Positions 20,827 through 31,527 of a DNA stretch of 64,000 nucleotides are shown piece after piece. Source of the stretch: Sporothrix humicola (lineage: Eukaryota; Ascomycota; Sordariomycetes; Ophiostomatales; Ophiostomataceae); assembly GCA_021396245.1 (NCBI GenBank), contig WNYE01000085.1:62001-126000 (forward strand), in the 5' to 3' direction. How positions within the stretch are numbered: the first letter of the stretch is position 1; every line of letters begins with the position of its first letter. Below the pieces are notes generated by a model. The model had not been told where the DNA came from. It saw only the letters and a program-made list of their open reading frames with translations, and did no database searches. The position numbers and the translations under genes were made by a program.

Positions 20827-22083
20827 ATGCATCGCACCTACTCTATGCGCCAGTCGCGGGCGCCTACCGCCTCGCAGATTCAGGTATGTTGCGATTGTCT
20901 CGTCGGGCGCGCCTGCCGTGCTCGTATCCGCGTGCCTGCTGCCTGATTCCATGACCGCTGACCCGGTGTTTCCGTGCACAGAACCCCCCGCCCCCGCCCT
21001 CGTCCACAAAGTCCAACCGCCTGTTCGGCAAGGGAGGATTCGGTAAGTTTTGATTCTCGACACATTGACTTTCGACACACACACACACACACAGCGCAAA
21101 ACCGACACACCCGCTAACAATGCCCAGGCCATGCTCTTAGAAGGAACGCGGCCGGTGCTTTCGGCCCGGACCTGTCGAAGAAGCTGTCGCAGCTCGTCAA
21201 GATGGAGAAGAACGTGATGCGCAGCATGGAACTCGTGGCCAAGGAGCGCATGGACGTGGCCCAGCAGCTGTCGATCTGGGGCGAGGCCGGCGACGAGGAC
21301 GTGTCGGATGTCACCGACAAGCTGGGCGTGCTCATCTACGAGATCGGTGAGCTCGAGGACCAGTACGTCGACCGCTACGACCAGTACCGCGTCACCATGA
21401 AGAGCATCCGCAACATTGAGGCCTCGGTCCAGCCCAGCCGCGATCGCAAGGCCAAGATCACCGACCAGATCGCCCACCTCAAGTACAAGGAGCCCAACTC
21501 GCCCAAGATTGTGGTCCTCGAGCAGGAGCTGGTCCGTGCCGAGGCCGAGTCGCTCGTCGCCGAGGCCCAGCTGTCCAACATTACGCGCGAGAAGATCAAG
21601 GCCGCCTACTCGTACCACTTTGACGCCATGCGCGAGCACAGCGAGAAGGTCGCCATTATCGCCGGCTACGGCAAGCACCTGCTCGAGCTGATCGACGACA
21701 CGCCTGTGACGCCCGGCGAGACCCGCCCGGCCTACGACGGTTACGAGGCCAGCAAGGCCATTATCCAGGACTGCGAGGATTCTCTGACCAACTGGGTCAC
21801 GCAGAACGCCGCCGTCTCGTCCAAGCTGTCGACCCGCGCTCGCACGCTCTCCACGCGCCGCCGCAACCTCATCAAGGCCCGCGCCGAGGAGTCGGGCAAT
21901 GGCCACGACCTGTCCGGCCAAGACGTGCCCCTCAACGACCGTGACCAGTGGGTCTCGGCTGGCGAGCACGGCGGCAAGTACGAGGACGAGGAGGAGGATG
22001 ACGAGCTCCGCGACGAGGAGGAGGACATTGGCGACAGCGTGAACGGCGAGAGCCGCGGCCGCACCCAGGAGGTCGCTGCTTAA
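20827..22083 (+). CDS. pil1: Eisosome core component Pil1/Lsp1 (BAR-domain protein)
   Basis: Three exons, 20827-20883, 20982-21042 and 21128-22083, give 357 aa. Donors are GTATGT and GTAAGT; acceptors are CACAG and CCCAG. The joined N-terminus MHRTYSMRQSRAPTASQIQ followed by a Pro-rich stretch and FGKGGFGHALRR matches the conserved start of the family, and no single open frame provides it. The BAR body includes KMEKNVMRSMELVAKER, QLSIWGEAG and KITDQIAHLKYKEP. The C-terminus is acidic. Pil1 proteins coat furrow-shaped plasma-membrane invaginations (eisosomes/MCC) that bind PI(4,5)P2, and they are phosphorylated by Pkh-type kinases. Length is close to the usual 310-360 aa. Confidence 0.96.
21075..21093 (+). 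repeat. (AC)n microsatellite in pil1 intron 2
   Basis: Nine and a half AC units lie inside the second pil1 intron (21043-21127). It is outside the coding sequence and probably polymorphic. Confidence 0.9.
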
Positions 22084-22659
22084 GTTTTGACGATAGTCTG
22101 ACCAGTCGTCTGACCCTCGTGTCGTTTTGCTTTCGCCTTTCCTTTTATCTTTGTCAATCCTTTCGACAGCTGTTTCGGACGGAAGGAGAAGGGTGTGTCC
22201 CTAGCGGCCAGTTTCTCTTTGCTCTGCGGCAGTGAACGATACCCTTTCATTTTCCCCCTTTTTCATTTGTATTTTGTTGCTTTCCTTTTACTGTCCTGGA
22301 TTTTTTCTGCACCTTTCTCCCGTTCATCCCTTTGTCTCGGCGTCGTGTAATACGGTGGATTGGCAGAGTTCTGTTTTGTATTTTTATTTTGGAATTGCTG
22401 CATTTTCCATGTCTGGTTATCTCATGTACTCTCCCCTCTTCCTTTCAGCTGTCTATCTCAAAACGGGCTATAATACCACAAGAAAGGGTCCGGGGATGCT
22501 AGCACTGGAGGACAGCGTGGAGACAAGTCTTGTATGTAAAACGGTATATTCACGGGTGGGATGGAGGATCTAAAATATATAATACAAGGTGTTTTTGCTT
22601 TAAATGGCGCATAAATAATCATGACATAAAATCGTGAAAAATCATCCCAGTCTGTCTCT
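22084..22659. other. Convergent 3' region between pil1 and naa38
   Basis: T-rich and AT-rich sequence between two converging genes, presumably both 3'UTRs. No gene is visible. Confidence 0.5.
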
Positions 22660-23194
22660 TCAAAACTGCCTTGGTGGCCGCTTCAGCTGGCTCGTAAACT
22701 CCTCCACCTCAATTTTCACAATGTGATGTCCTGGGGCAACAATCAGTCCCAGATACCGCTGCGTCATGTTCATCACAGCCCTGCTGCTCTGGCCCGTTGC
22801 GGCCTGCTGTGCGGCATACTGGGCCCGCTGCCGGGCCGTTGGCTGCCGATACTCGGTTGCATGCGCCAGCACGATGTTACGGTCCTAGCGGATGGCGGAT
22901 GTTAGCGGACGGTTCCAATTTTCTTTCGTATTTAACGGGAAAACTGGAAAAGTAACGGGAGGATGGCAGTTCAGGGGTCGCCAGGGCAGGCTTTGGATTG
23001 GCTCGCCGGCAGTTGGGGTTGGAGATCGATCAACGCACAGGATCAGTGCACTTGAACTCGCCACGGAACATGCGGCCGTCTGTCGTGTGCACAAGCAGGT
23101 TCTTGTTGAGAAGTGACTGCAGATAGGCCCTGGACTCGTCGCGGATGGCCGCTGCATTGCCTGTGGGCGCAGGTACAGGCGCGGGTGCATCCAT
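22660..23194 (-). CDS. naa38: NatC N-acetyltransferase auxiliary subunit Naa38/Mak31 (LSM-domain protein)
   Basis: Two exons, 23194-23039 and 22884-22660, give 126 aa. The 154-nt intron (23038-22885) has a GTGCGT donor, a GCTAAC branch site and a CTAG acceptor, and both joins are in phase 0. The Sm-like fold is visible: after a short Ala/Pro N-terminus, YLQSLLNKNLLVHTTDGRMFRG is the Sm1 start and FKCTDP/DRNIVLAHATEY completes the first motif. RYLGLIVAPGHHIVKIEV is the characteristic Sm2 motif of LSMD1/Naa38, where the GHHIV sequence separates it from spliceosomal Lsm proteins. Naa38 associates with Naa30 and Naa35 in the NatC complex at the ribosome. It diverges from rad2 across about 0.9 kb. 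Mak31 versus another LSM protein is the only ambiguity. Confidence 0.88.
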
Positions 23195-24067
23195 TGTGGC
23201 GTGTGGAGGTGTTTCCTGATCTCTCAGATTTTGCGTTCTGAGTTCTGAAACCTGTGTCCTTTCTGCTTTGGTCGCCTCGGTCGCTTCTCTTTTCGCCGTT
23301 CTTTTTCACTCCTTTCTTCCAAGGAATCAAGAAGCGACTACTACCGATCGCAGTCTCAGTCTGTATCACTCGACGGTGCTGGTGTGTGTCGTCATGGCCG
23401 CAATCGTCATAGTGATGTGAACTGGCATGCGCACCCTCTTTTTTCGGTCTTTTGGTCTGACGGAGTTGTGGTTGATCCTCATTTGCCCACTGTCAAAGGC
23501 CTTGCGGCCAAAAGGCACCGTCTTTGTTCTGGGCCCCACTTGTTGTCGCAAATCGGCACAGTGCATGGTGCACGTAGGCGAGAAGCGGATAGATGCATTT
23601 CGTGATGTAAGCTTGATATTCCGTAATCCGATTGTCAAGGACAGAAAGGAGAAAGCGCAAGAGTGGACCCAGCTGCCTAATGGGCCCGCTTTTCTCATTG
23701 AGTGACAGCGTGACTGCGCGCCATTTCCGTGGGGCAAGAAGCACTGTAACTGTCGCGTTCAGTGCACGCATCACAACTGGGCGTTTCGTCAACGTCGTGG
23801 TAACTTTTCAACGGATTTTCCGTCCATGTCATTGCCGAAGGCCAATTCCAGCACATCAACAGGCGTCGAGATTGTTTCTCCGTTTCGTCCGAAAATTCCG
23901 GCCTAAAAAACGTCAATGGCAACCATGCCCCTTCAACCTTGATCGTCATCTCGAGCAGTATCAAGAAACAACGTGCATCATTCGTTTGAGGCTTTGTGGA
24001 CTTGAACAATTGCTATCCTTGCCATTGCTATCTTGTCCTCTAGTCGACTCACCACTCGTACACCACT
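23195..24067. other. Divergent promoter region between naa38 (-) and rad2 (+)
   Basis: No gene is visible. An eight-codon ORF at 23916-23942 (ATG GCA ACC ATG ... TGA) could be an upstream ORF of rad2 if the transcript starts before it. Confidence 0.45.
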
Positions 24068-27000
24068 ATGGGTGTCAACGGCCTCTGGCAGGTGCTGCAG
24101 CCCTGCGCACGCCCGACCAACTTGGCTACGCTGAACCGCAAACGCCTCGCCGTCGATGCCTCCATCTGGATCTACCAGTTTCTCAAGGCCGTCCGCGACA
24201 AAGAGGGCAATGCCCTGCGCAACTCGCACGTCGTGGGTTTCTTCCGCCGCATCTGCAAGCTGCTGTGGTTTGGCATTCTGCCCGTTTTCGTCTTTGATGG
24301 TGGCGCACCCACGCTCAAGCGGGCAACTCTCCAGGCCCGTCGTCGCCGCCGTGAAGGCCGTCGCGACGATGCTGTACGCACAGCAGGCAAGCTGTTGGCC
24401 GTACAGATGCAGCGGCTTGCCGAGGAGGAAGAGGAGAAGCGGAAGAAGCGAGCTGCAATGGAAAGCGGCGAATCAAACACAGTCGAAATTGCGGCCGACG
24501 ACAGCGGCGTTGTCGAGGGCGAGGTCCTGCCGTCCGTCGACAAGATTGTCTACGCCGAGGAGGCGCACATGACGCAGCAGGAGCGCATGCGGAGCCGCAA
24601 GTTTGTCAAGCAGGACGCCTACCATTTGCCGGAGCTAGAACACGGCACGCTCCAGGGCATGGGACGGGCTGATGATCCACGGATTATGAGCATTGAGGAG
24701 CTCGAGTCGTACGCGAGACAGTTCGAGGCCGGCGAGGACATTAATCTGTACGACTTTTCGAAAATCGACTTTGACGGCGAGTTCTTCAAGAGCCTGCCGC
24801 CCCCTGATCGGTACAATATCTTGAACGCCGCGCGTATTCGGAGTCGGCTGCGTTTGGGTCTCAGCAAGGAGCAGCTCGATACCATGTTCCCCGACCGCAT
24901 GGCCTTTTCTCGTTTCCAGATCGAGCGTGTCAAGGAACGCAACCATCTCACACAACGCCTGATGAAGGAAGCCGGCATGACTGGTCTTGATTTGACCATG
25001 GGCATCAACGGCCGTGTGGCTGGTGAGCGCGGCCGTGAGTACATTCTTGTCAAGAACGAGGGAGCCGAGGGCGGGTGGGCTCTGGGTGTTGTCAGCCGGG
25101 AGAAGGACCGTGGCGAAGTGCACAAGCCTATCGATGTGGATGCACTGCAGTTCAGCTACCAGGGCGACGAAGACGTTGAAATCGACGAGGATGAGGACAT
25201 GGAGTTTGAAGATGTGCCCATCGAAGGGTTGAACCGCCTTCCCAAGCTGCCCTCTCGGCCCGCAGTCCCTCAGGACGGTGTCCATGCTGAGGACGATGTG
25301 GACGACGATTCCTTGTTTGTTAAGAGCTATGAGCCAGTGGAAGAGCCAGCAACAGAGCAAGATGCCTTAGAGGCAGACGAGGACGAAGACTTGAGCCGGG
25401 CCATTGCCATGTCTCTTCAAAACCAGCATGGCACTGGGGCAGATGAGGCACAGGACGAAGAGGTGGACAACACCGACAGACATGCACCGCAGTGGCAACA
25501 AAAGGCGGCCGAGACTGCTCGGCCCATCTTTGGATCGACTGGTCAGATGGTGGCCCATGTCGTCAATAACCGGTCTAATGCTGCAGTGTCCGCCTCTGTC
25601 ACAGCAGCAACAAAAGCACGTGAGACGGCAGCTTTTGAAGGCAAGGATGATGGTGACGACAGCAGCGATAGTGAGCTTGATATCCGGGCAGCGATGGCCA
25701 AAGCGGCGAAGAAAAAGAAGACTGTTCCCGTTGTTGAGAAGGCCGGCCCATCTCGGCCGGTGCAACCTCAAACAAAGAACCCCTTTGATGGCCCATTGCC
25801 ATTTGAGAAGCTCAACTGGCAGACGTCCATTTTTGAAAAGAAGCCGACAGCACCTCCACCTTCAGCCCCGAAACCGAAGCCTCCTGCTGTCACACAGTCA
25901 ACAGCCAACATGGCGTCGCCTTTTGCCACTTCAGCCAAAGAAAGTGCGGCCACAACAGAAGCTGCCATTGCCGCCGCCAACGCGGCCGAGTCGGCTGCTT
26001 TTGAGGTGGACTCGGAGGACGAGTTTGGCGGTGGATTCGAGCGGGAACCGACGAGCCCTGTGTCAAAGTCCAAAGGACAAGACAAACACGCAGATGAAGA
26101 AAAGGACGTCGACGACAAGGCGCCGCGTCCTTTACCGCCCTGGATGTCACACGACACAGACATCCGCTCTGCCGTACGGCAACAACAGATCTACGACGAA
26201 GAGATCAACGCTGAGGACCGCGAGATGGCCCTGGAAGAGGCCAAGATCTGGCAGCACCGAGAACAGGAAGAGAGGCGCGTGGTTGAGATTGACTCGTCCA
26301 GCGACGACGGCAGCGATATCGAAGTGCTCGACGCGCCGCCGCCGCCAAAAGAGACAGGCCAGCCAAAGGATGATGCTGAAGAAGGGGCAGACGGCGTGAC
26401 AGTAGTTGTCTCCGCAGACGTCCCTGCAGATGTGCCGGCAACTGAAAATGCACCCCAACCAGTCGTCGAAGAGACGGCCAAAGACAATGTTTCGCAAGAG
26501 CAGCCTGACACTCGATCATCTTCGCCAGAAGTTGAACTCGAAGATGTTAAGATCCCCGACCAGCCTACGATTTACGAAGAAGAGCAGACCGTCCTGGAAG
26601 AAGGCCCGCCAACAGTTGAGCCCATTTTACAGATCGGCGAAGTGGTCCCACCCAAGGAAGAGGATGCGCAGCCTGATGACGGTCTTTTTATCGAAGGTGC
26701 TGGCGGTGACGCAGAAGAGGCCTACGATATCAGCGACCCGGAAGACGAAGAGTTGCTTGTCCAGATGGCCGAAGAGGTCGAAGAGCATGCACGGTTTGCC
26801 AGCACACTGAACCACAGGAGCAACGTCGACGCCCAACAGGCGTACGAACAGGAGCTCAAAGCCCTCCGCAACCAGCAAAAGAAGGACCGCCGAGACGCCG
26901 ACGAGGTCACACAGGTCATGGTGTCCGAATGCCAAGCACTGCTGCGGCTCTTTGGAATTCCGTACATCACGGCGCCCATGGAGGCCGAAGCACAGTGTGC

Positions 27001-28054
27001 CGAGCTCGTTTCGTTGGGGCTTGTCGACGGCATCGTCACGGACGACTCGGACACGTTCCTCTTTGGCGGCACGCGGGTCTACAAGAACATGTTCAACGGC
27101 AACAAGTTTGTCGAGTGCTACATTGGCGCCGATCTCGAACGCGAGATGTCACTTTCCCGCGAGAAACTCATTGCCATTGCCCAGCTGCTAGGTTCTGATT
27201 ATACCGACGGTATTCCCGGCGTCGGCCCCGTCACAGCCATGGAGATCATCTCCGAGTTCCCAGGCGCCGACGGCCTCAGCCAGTTCCGCGCCTGGTGGCA
27301 GGACGTGCAGTCGCAGAACCGGCCCAAAGAAGCCGACGCCGACTCGCCCTTTCGGCGCAAGTTCCGCAAATCACAGGCCACCAAGCTGTTCTTGCCGCAC
27401 GGCTTCCCCAGTGCCGCTGTCGTCGACGCCTACCTTCAGCCCGAGGTCGACCGCAGCGCCGAGCCGTTCCAATGGGGCGTTCCCGACCTCGACGGCCTGC
27501 GCAGCTTCTTGATGGCCACGATCGGCTGGAGCCAGGAGCGCACGGACGAGGTGCTTGTGCCGGTTATTCGAGACATGAACCGCCGCGAGACCGAGGGCAC
27601 ACAGAGCAATATTACGCGCTACTTTTCGGGCGCCGTCGGTGCCGGCGCTCGCATGACGGAGGCGCAAGTGCGTGAACAGCAAGAAAAACAGCAGCGTCTG
27701 CAGCAGCAACAGCTGGCCAATATCCCTGAAGAATATGCGCCGCGCCACGCACCCCGCAACAAGAATACCGCCAGCAGTCGTCGCCTGGCCGCTGCCGTGA
27801 GCAAACTCAAGGCTAACACGACAGCCGCCGAGGCAGCAGCTTCAGTGATGCGCATCTCGACGCCAAAGGCTTCCTCAAGCCGCAAACGCAAAGGTCGCGC
27901 TTCGACTGCTGCTCTGGAAGAAGACGACGACGTTGAAGATGCTATGGAAGAGGAAGCCGATGATGAAGAAGATGCTGGTGACGACGATGCGTATATAGGC
28001 CCAAAAACCACCAGACGGCGTGGTGGAAAGAAGACAAAATCGTCTCGAATTTAG
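24068..28054 (+). CDS. rad2: Structure-specific DNA repair endonuclease Rad2/XPG (nucleotide excision repair)
   Basis: A single-exon ORF of 1328 aa. The start is fixed by the family N-terminus MGVNGLWQVLQP, because the N-terminal Gly enters the active site. The XPG-N domain (1-98) has catalytic Asp30 (LAVDAS) and Asp77 (VFDGGAP). A long acidic spacer separates it from the XPG-I domain (about 945-1020), with MEAEAQCAEL and VTDDSDTFLFGG. The H3TH region follows with LGSDYTDGIPGVGP. A ubiquitin-interacting-motif-like helix (EDLSRAIAMSLQNQ) lies near 437-452. QSNITRYF at 1179-1186 fits a PCNA-binding PIP box. The tail has basic NLS-like clusters (SRKRKGR, RRGGKK). XPG/Rad2 makes the 3' incision in nucleotide excision repair and associates with TFIIH. 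The spacer and domain order separate it from FEN1 and EXO1. Confidence 0.97.
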   Translation: MGVNGLWQVLQPCARPTNLATLNRKRLAVDASIWIYQFLKAVRDKEGNALRNSHVVGFFRRICKLLWFGILPVFVFDGGAPTLKRATLQARRRRREGRRDDAVRTAGKLLAVQMQRLAEEEEEKRKKRAAMESGESNTVEIAADDSGVVEGEVLPSVDKIVYAEEAHMTQQERMRSRKFVKQDAYHLPELEHGTLQGMGRADDPRIMSIEELESYARQFEAGEDINLYDFSKIDFDGEFFKSLPPPDRYNILNAARIRSRLRLGLSKEQLDTMFPDRMAFSRFQIERVKERNHLTQRLMKEAGMTGLDLTMGINGRVAGERGREYILVKNEGAEGGWALGVVSREKDRGEVHKPIDVDALQFSYQGDEDVEIDEDEDMEFEDVPIEGLNRLPKLPSRPAVPQDGVHAEDDVDDDSLFVKSYEPVEEPATEQDALEADEDEDLSRAIAMSLQNQHGTGADEAQDEEVDNTDRHAPQWQQKAAETARPIFGSTGQMVAHVVNNRSNAAVSASVTAATKARETAAFEGKDDGDDSSDSELDIRAAMAKAAKKKKTVPVVEKAGPSRPVQPQTKNPFDGPLPFEKLNWQTSIFEKKPTAPPPSAPKPKPPAVTQSTANMASPFATSAKESAATTEAAIAAANAAESAAFEVDSEDEFGGGFEREPTSPVSKSKGQDKHADEEKDVDDKAPRPLPPWMSHDTDIRSAVRQQQIYDEEINAEDREMALEEAKIWQHREQEERRVVEIDSSSDDGSDIEVLDAPPPPKETGQPKDDAEEGADGVTVVVSADVPADVPATENAPQPVVEETAKDNVSQEQPDTRSSSPEVELEDVKIPDQPTIYEEEQTVLEEGPPTVEPILQIGEVVPPKEEDAQPDDGLFIEGAGGDAEEAYDISDPEDEELLVQMAEEVEEHARFASTLNHRSNVDAQQAYEQELKALRNQQKKDRRDADEVTQVMVSECQALLRLFGIPYITAPMEAEAQCAELVSLGLVDGIVTDDSDTFLFGGTRVYKNMFNGNKFVECYIGADLEREMSLSREKLIAIAQLLGSDYTDGIPGVGPVTAMEIISEFPGADGLSQFRAWWQDVQSQNRPKEADADSPFRRKFRKSQATKLFLPHGFPSAAVVDAYLQPEVDRSAEPFQWGVPDLDGLRSFLMATIGWSQERTDEVLVPVIRDMNRRETEGTQSNITRYFSGAVGAGARMTEAQVREQQEKQQRLQQQQLANIPEEYAPRHAPRNKNTASSRRLAAAVSKLKANTTAAEAAASVMRISTPKASSSRKRKGRASTAALEEDDDVEDAMEEEADDEEDAGDDDAYIGPKTTRRRGGKKTKSSRI

Positions 28055-29989
28055 AAGAGCCTACGAGGCTGGCTTATGACCACCTTGGATGGAGTTTTAT
28101 ATACGATTTATATGATATGATTGGATAGGGTTTGGTCTTGCATAATATGGAGTACATTGGATATAGCTGGAAACTATGAGCTCCTCAATAGATAGCTCCT
28201 GTGGAGCCTCATTACACATGGTAGTTGCGATTAATATTGCGAGTTTTTCAAAGTGCGTCAAGTCACTGATTCGGCCTTTAATTGTGCAGGAAAATAATCT
28301 TTTTAAAAAAAAGTATCTGTACCCTCAACATTAATATGAATGTTATCAACATTTACTCATAATATATTGTGAACCACACTCGTTGTATTTACGTTCTCAC
28401 GCCTCTCAATGCAGTCATCGTGACATGACGTTGAACTGCCAGTGCCAGAAATGATACTCTAGCGAGCCTTGGGACCTGACAGCATACAGTGCTAAATACA
28501 GTTTCCGTGCACTATTCTGCATTTATTCGTACAGTACGCCCTGCACGTGCCCGCTTCTTTGTTTAGTGGGTCACTAGCCAATCATAGTAAAAAGCCCCCT
28601 TCTCTACTGTCCTCTGATTGGCTTATTCCTCCTGTCCAGCCAAACAAACTCGGCAAGGCCGCGGTGCGTTCTTTCCTCCACCAGAGCCTGCTCACGCCCA
28701 TCGCCGCTTGCCGAGGTCCACGGTCGCTCCTGCGTAATTCGCTCTCTCGCGCTTTGTCCCCCGGCAATTCCCAGAATTCCTCCTCACAACAGGCCTGAAA
28801 GGCTGTGAGTCCTGTGGTCGCTCTGCTTTGCCCCTTGCCCGAGTCGTCCTGCCCCGACCGATTTCCCCAACTTCTGGGCTCTCTGGCTGCAGGACGCTCT
28901 TCGTTTTCCTGGCCGTTCTCGCTATCATCACCAAAAAGTCCTGCGTTCTGGCCCCGTTTCTTCCCTGAAAATGCGGAGGCGGGTTTCCTTTAGCTTCTTC
29001 GCTGCCTCGCACTTTCCCCCATTTTTTGCTGTTTCGCTCCTTCCCTCTTGACAGCCGCGTCTCCTTTTTTCTGTAGACTCATTTTACGGGGTATTATTGC
29101 TTTCATTAAATAAATTTTCACGGGTATCTCACGACGTTGAAAAAGAGGCATCTCGGCAGAGGATATCCAATATTGGAGGCGCTCAGCTGTGGACTTGTAA
29201 CCTCAATCTGCTATTGACGGTTGGCTGTGTCAATTCATAGTGGTCACGCTTCCCCATTGTCTTTTTCTCAGCGGTTGTCAGGCCCCTCGGTTGCTCCTTC
29301 CCACCCCACAAGACCTCCCCATTCTCGGTCCCTACAGAAGGTGCTTTCTAATTTTCCTTCTGATTCTCCACGCTCTTTCCTTCCCCCATTGTGTTTGTCG
29401 CCTCCTTCCGCCCTTGTTCTCCTCTCCATTTACGCAAACGACTTTTTGGTGATCTTCTTTATTCAACCTCACCACCACCACGGGCCTCTCATGCACCAGC
29501 CCTTGCTTTTGACTTCTTGACTCTTTGATTCCTCCGTCTTCTTCTTCGACTTGTTTTTGGAATACCTTTCTTTTCTTCCTTTTCTGTGATTTTCGGCGCC
29601 TCGCTTGCTTTCCATCTCACATACTATCTCTTCAACTCTCGATTCCCCAAGACTCCTCGCAAGCAAACATCGTCAATCGACAATCGCATCTTCCATTTCA
29701 CATCGACGAATTCCATCAAATTCATCGCCTCTATTGACTCTGTCGCATCGAATTTCATTCAGAAGCGCATCGACGCTTTTTTTCCAGTCCCCTAGACCAA
29801 TCAAGCGATCGTCAGAAAACAGCCGACATCGCATCGAGAAACCGCTCGCGACCAACCGCAGAATACACGGAACGAAAGCGCGACGCCTCTGCGATAAGCG
29901 TCCGCAACGCGAAGAGACCAAAGCGCAGTAGAGAGAACACATCCTCTCGACAACCCCCTTAGAATCTGTCGTCGCTTGGCGCACAGCTT
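28055..29989. other. Region between rad2 and pex13
   Basis: About 1.9 kb without a gene. The part from 28080 to 28540 is AT-rich (rad2 3' end and beyond). The part from 28550 to 29990 is GC-richer then CT-rich, and is probably the pex13 promoter and leader. Confidence 0.5.
28576..28623. promoter_or_regulatory. Inverted CCAAT-box pair upstream of pex13
   Basis: AGCCAATCA (28576-28584) and its exact reverse complement TGATTGGCT (28615-28623) form a 9-nt inverted repeat with a 30-nt spacer. Each arm holds a CCAAT box. The pair lies about 1.4 kb before the pex13 ATG. HAP-complex binding is an inference. Confidence 0.35.
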
Positions 29990-31527
29990 ATGGCATCGCC
30001 GCCAAAACCCTGGGAGAGGAACCGCGCCGCCGGGACGGCAACCACATGTAAGTCATATTGTCCATTATCGTGTCTTGTTTACAAGCACTAACACCTCCCA
30101 GCACCCGCCCTTAGCATGGCATCATCCGATTCTCCCGCCGCCGCGGCCGCTGCGGCCGCCGACTCTTCAGCCGCTCCCGCTCTCCCTGCTATGCCCGCTT
30201 CCCTGACCTCTTCCGTTAACCAGAACGCCGCTGCCTACAGCCGCTTAGGCACCGCAACAACCGCCATGAGCTCTCCGTACGGTGGCGCTTACGGCTCGTC
30301 CTACTCGCCATATAGATACGGCGGCTACGGTGGATACGGCGCCGGCACAATGGGCGGCGGCATGTACGGAGGTGGAATGTACGGCGGAGGCTACGGCGGA
30401 GGCATGTACGGTGGCGGCATGTATGGCGGCGGAATGGGCATGCGCGATCCCAACGACCCCAACAGCCTGACCAACCGCTTCAACACCAACACCCAGGCCA
30501 CGTTCCAGATGCTCGAGGGCATTGTCGGCGCATTCGGCGGCTTCGCACAGATGCTCGAGAGCACATACATGGCCACACACTCGAGTTTCTTTGGTATGTT
30601 TTCCTCCCACCTTTGCTCTCTTCCTTTGATTTATGCCGTCGCATATCACTAACACGTCTAGCTATGGTTTCTGTTGCTGAGCAATTTGGCAACCTGCGCG
30701 ATACACTCGGCTCCATCCTTGGCATCTTCACCCTCATGCGCTGGATCCGCACGCTGATCGCCAAGATCACCGGCCGGCCACCACCAGCTGACGCCATGGC
30801 CTTGACCCCGGCCGCATTTGCGCGCTTCGAGGGTCGTGCCGCACCGCCCGGTGCCGACGGTGTCGCTGGTGCACCCAAGCCCAGCCGCAAGCCCCTGTTC
30901 TTCTTTGTCCTCGCCGCATTCGGTCTGCCGTATCTTATGAGCAAGATGATCAAGTCTCTGGCAGCATCGCACGAGGAGGAGGAGCGTCGCCAGATGGCCC
31001 TGCAGCAACAGCAGCAGCAGGCCCTCAACGACCCCTCCAAGCTCGACTTCTGCCGCGTTCTCTACGACTACACGCCTGACCCGGCCCTTGTTGCCCAGCA
31101 GCAGCAGCTCAACCTCCAGCAGCAGCAGGCCGGCGGTACCGTCAGCGGCATGCCCAGCCTCGACCTGGCCGTCAAGCGTGACGACCTTGTTGTCGTCCTG
31201 GGCCGCACCGACCCTCTCGGCAACCCCTCGGACTGGTGGCAGTGCCGGACGCGTGACGGCCGCGTTGGTTACCTGCCGTCTACCTACCTGCGCGTGATGC
31301 CCAACCCGGCCAAGGAGAAGGCCGCCGCCGCACAACAGCAGCTCCTGCCGGCACCGCCGTCGGCTCCCAGTGTCGCCGGTAGTGTCGCAACGAGCAACAG
31401 CGGCGCAACGACCGTCGGTGGCGCACCTGCCTCAGCCACTGCGGATCCTGTGATGGCTGAGAAGGCTGCTGCACAAAAGGCGGCTGGTGCCGACACATTC
31501 ATGAAGTCGGCATTCTACCAGTCGTAG
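29990..31527 (+). CDS. pex13: Peroxisomal membrane import protein Pex13 (SH3 domain)
   Basis: Three exons, 29990-30047, 30102-30593 and 30662-31527, give 471 aa. The introns have GTAAGT and GTATGT donors with CACTAAC branch sites. Exon 1 supplies MASPPKPWER, matching the conserved PKPWE start of Pex13, so this ATG is preferred over the in-frame ATG at 30116. A Gly/Tyr/Met repeat covers about residues 80-130. Conserved helices follow (NRFNTNTQATFQMLEGIVG, FGNLRDTLGSILG). A membrane segment (PLFFFVLAAFGLPYLM) and a C-terminal SH3 domain (about 313-395: FCRVLYDYTP to GYLPSTYLRVM) complete the protein. Pex13 docks the cargo receptors Pex5 and Pex7 with Pex14 at the peroxisome. A Gln-rich insert interrupts the SH3 RT loop. 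A short Ala/Thr/Ser tail follows. Confidence 0.96.
30352..30443 (+). repeat. Gly-Met-Tyr coding repeat in pex13
   Basis: Degenerate copies of a GGCGGCATGTAC-like unit encode GGGMYGGGMYGGG-type repeats in the N-terminal half of Pex13. The unit is in frame. Fungal Pex13 proteins commonly carry a Gly/Tyr-rich region here. Confidence 0.8.

Noticed and set aside
20698..21969. 423-codon minus-strand open frame across pil1
   Set aside because: Antisense to the clearly conserved Pil1 exons and it crosses both pil1 introns. No recognised domain.
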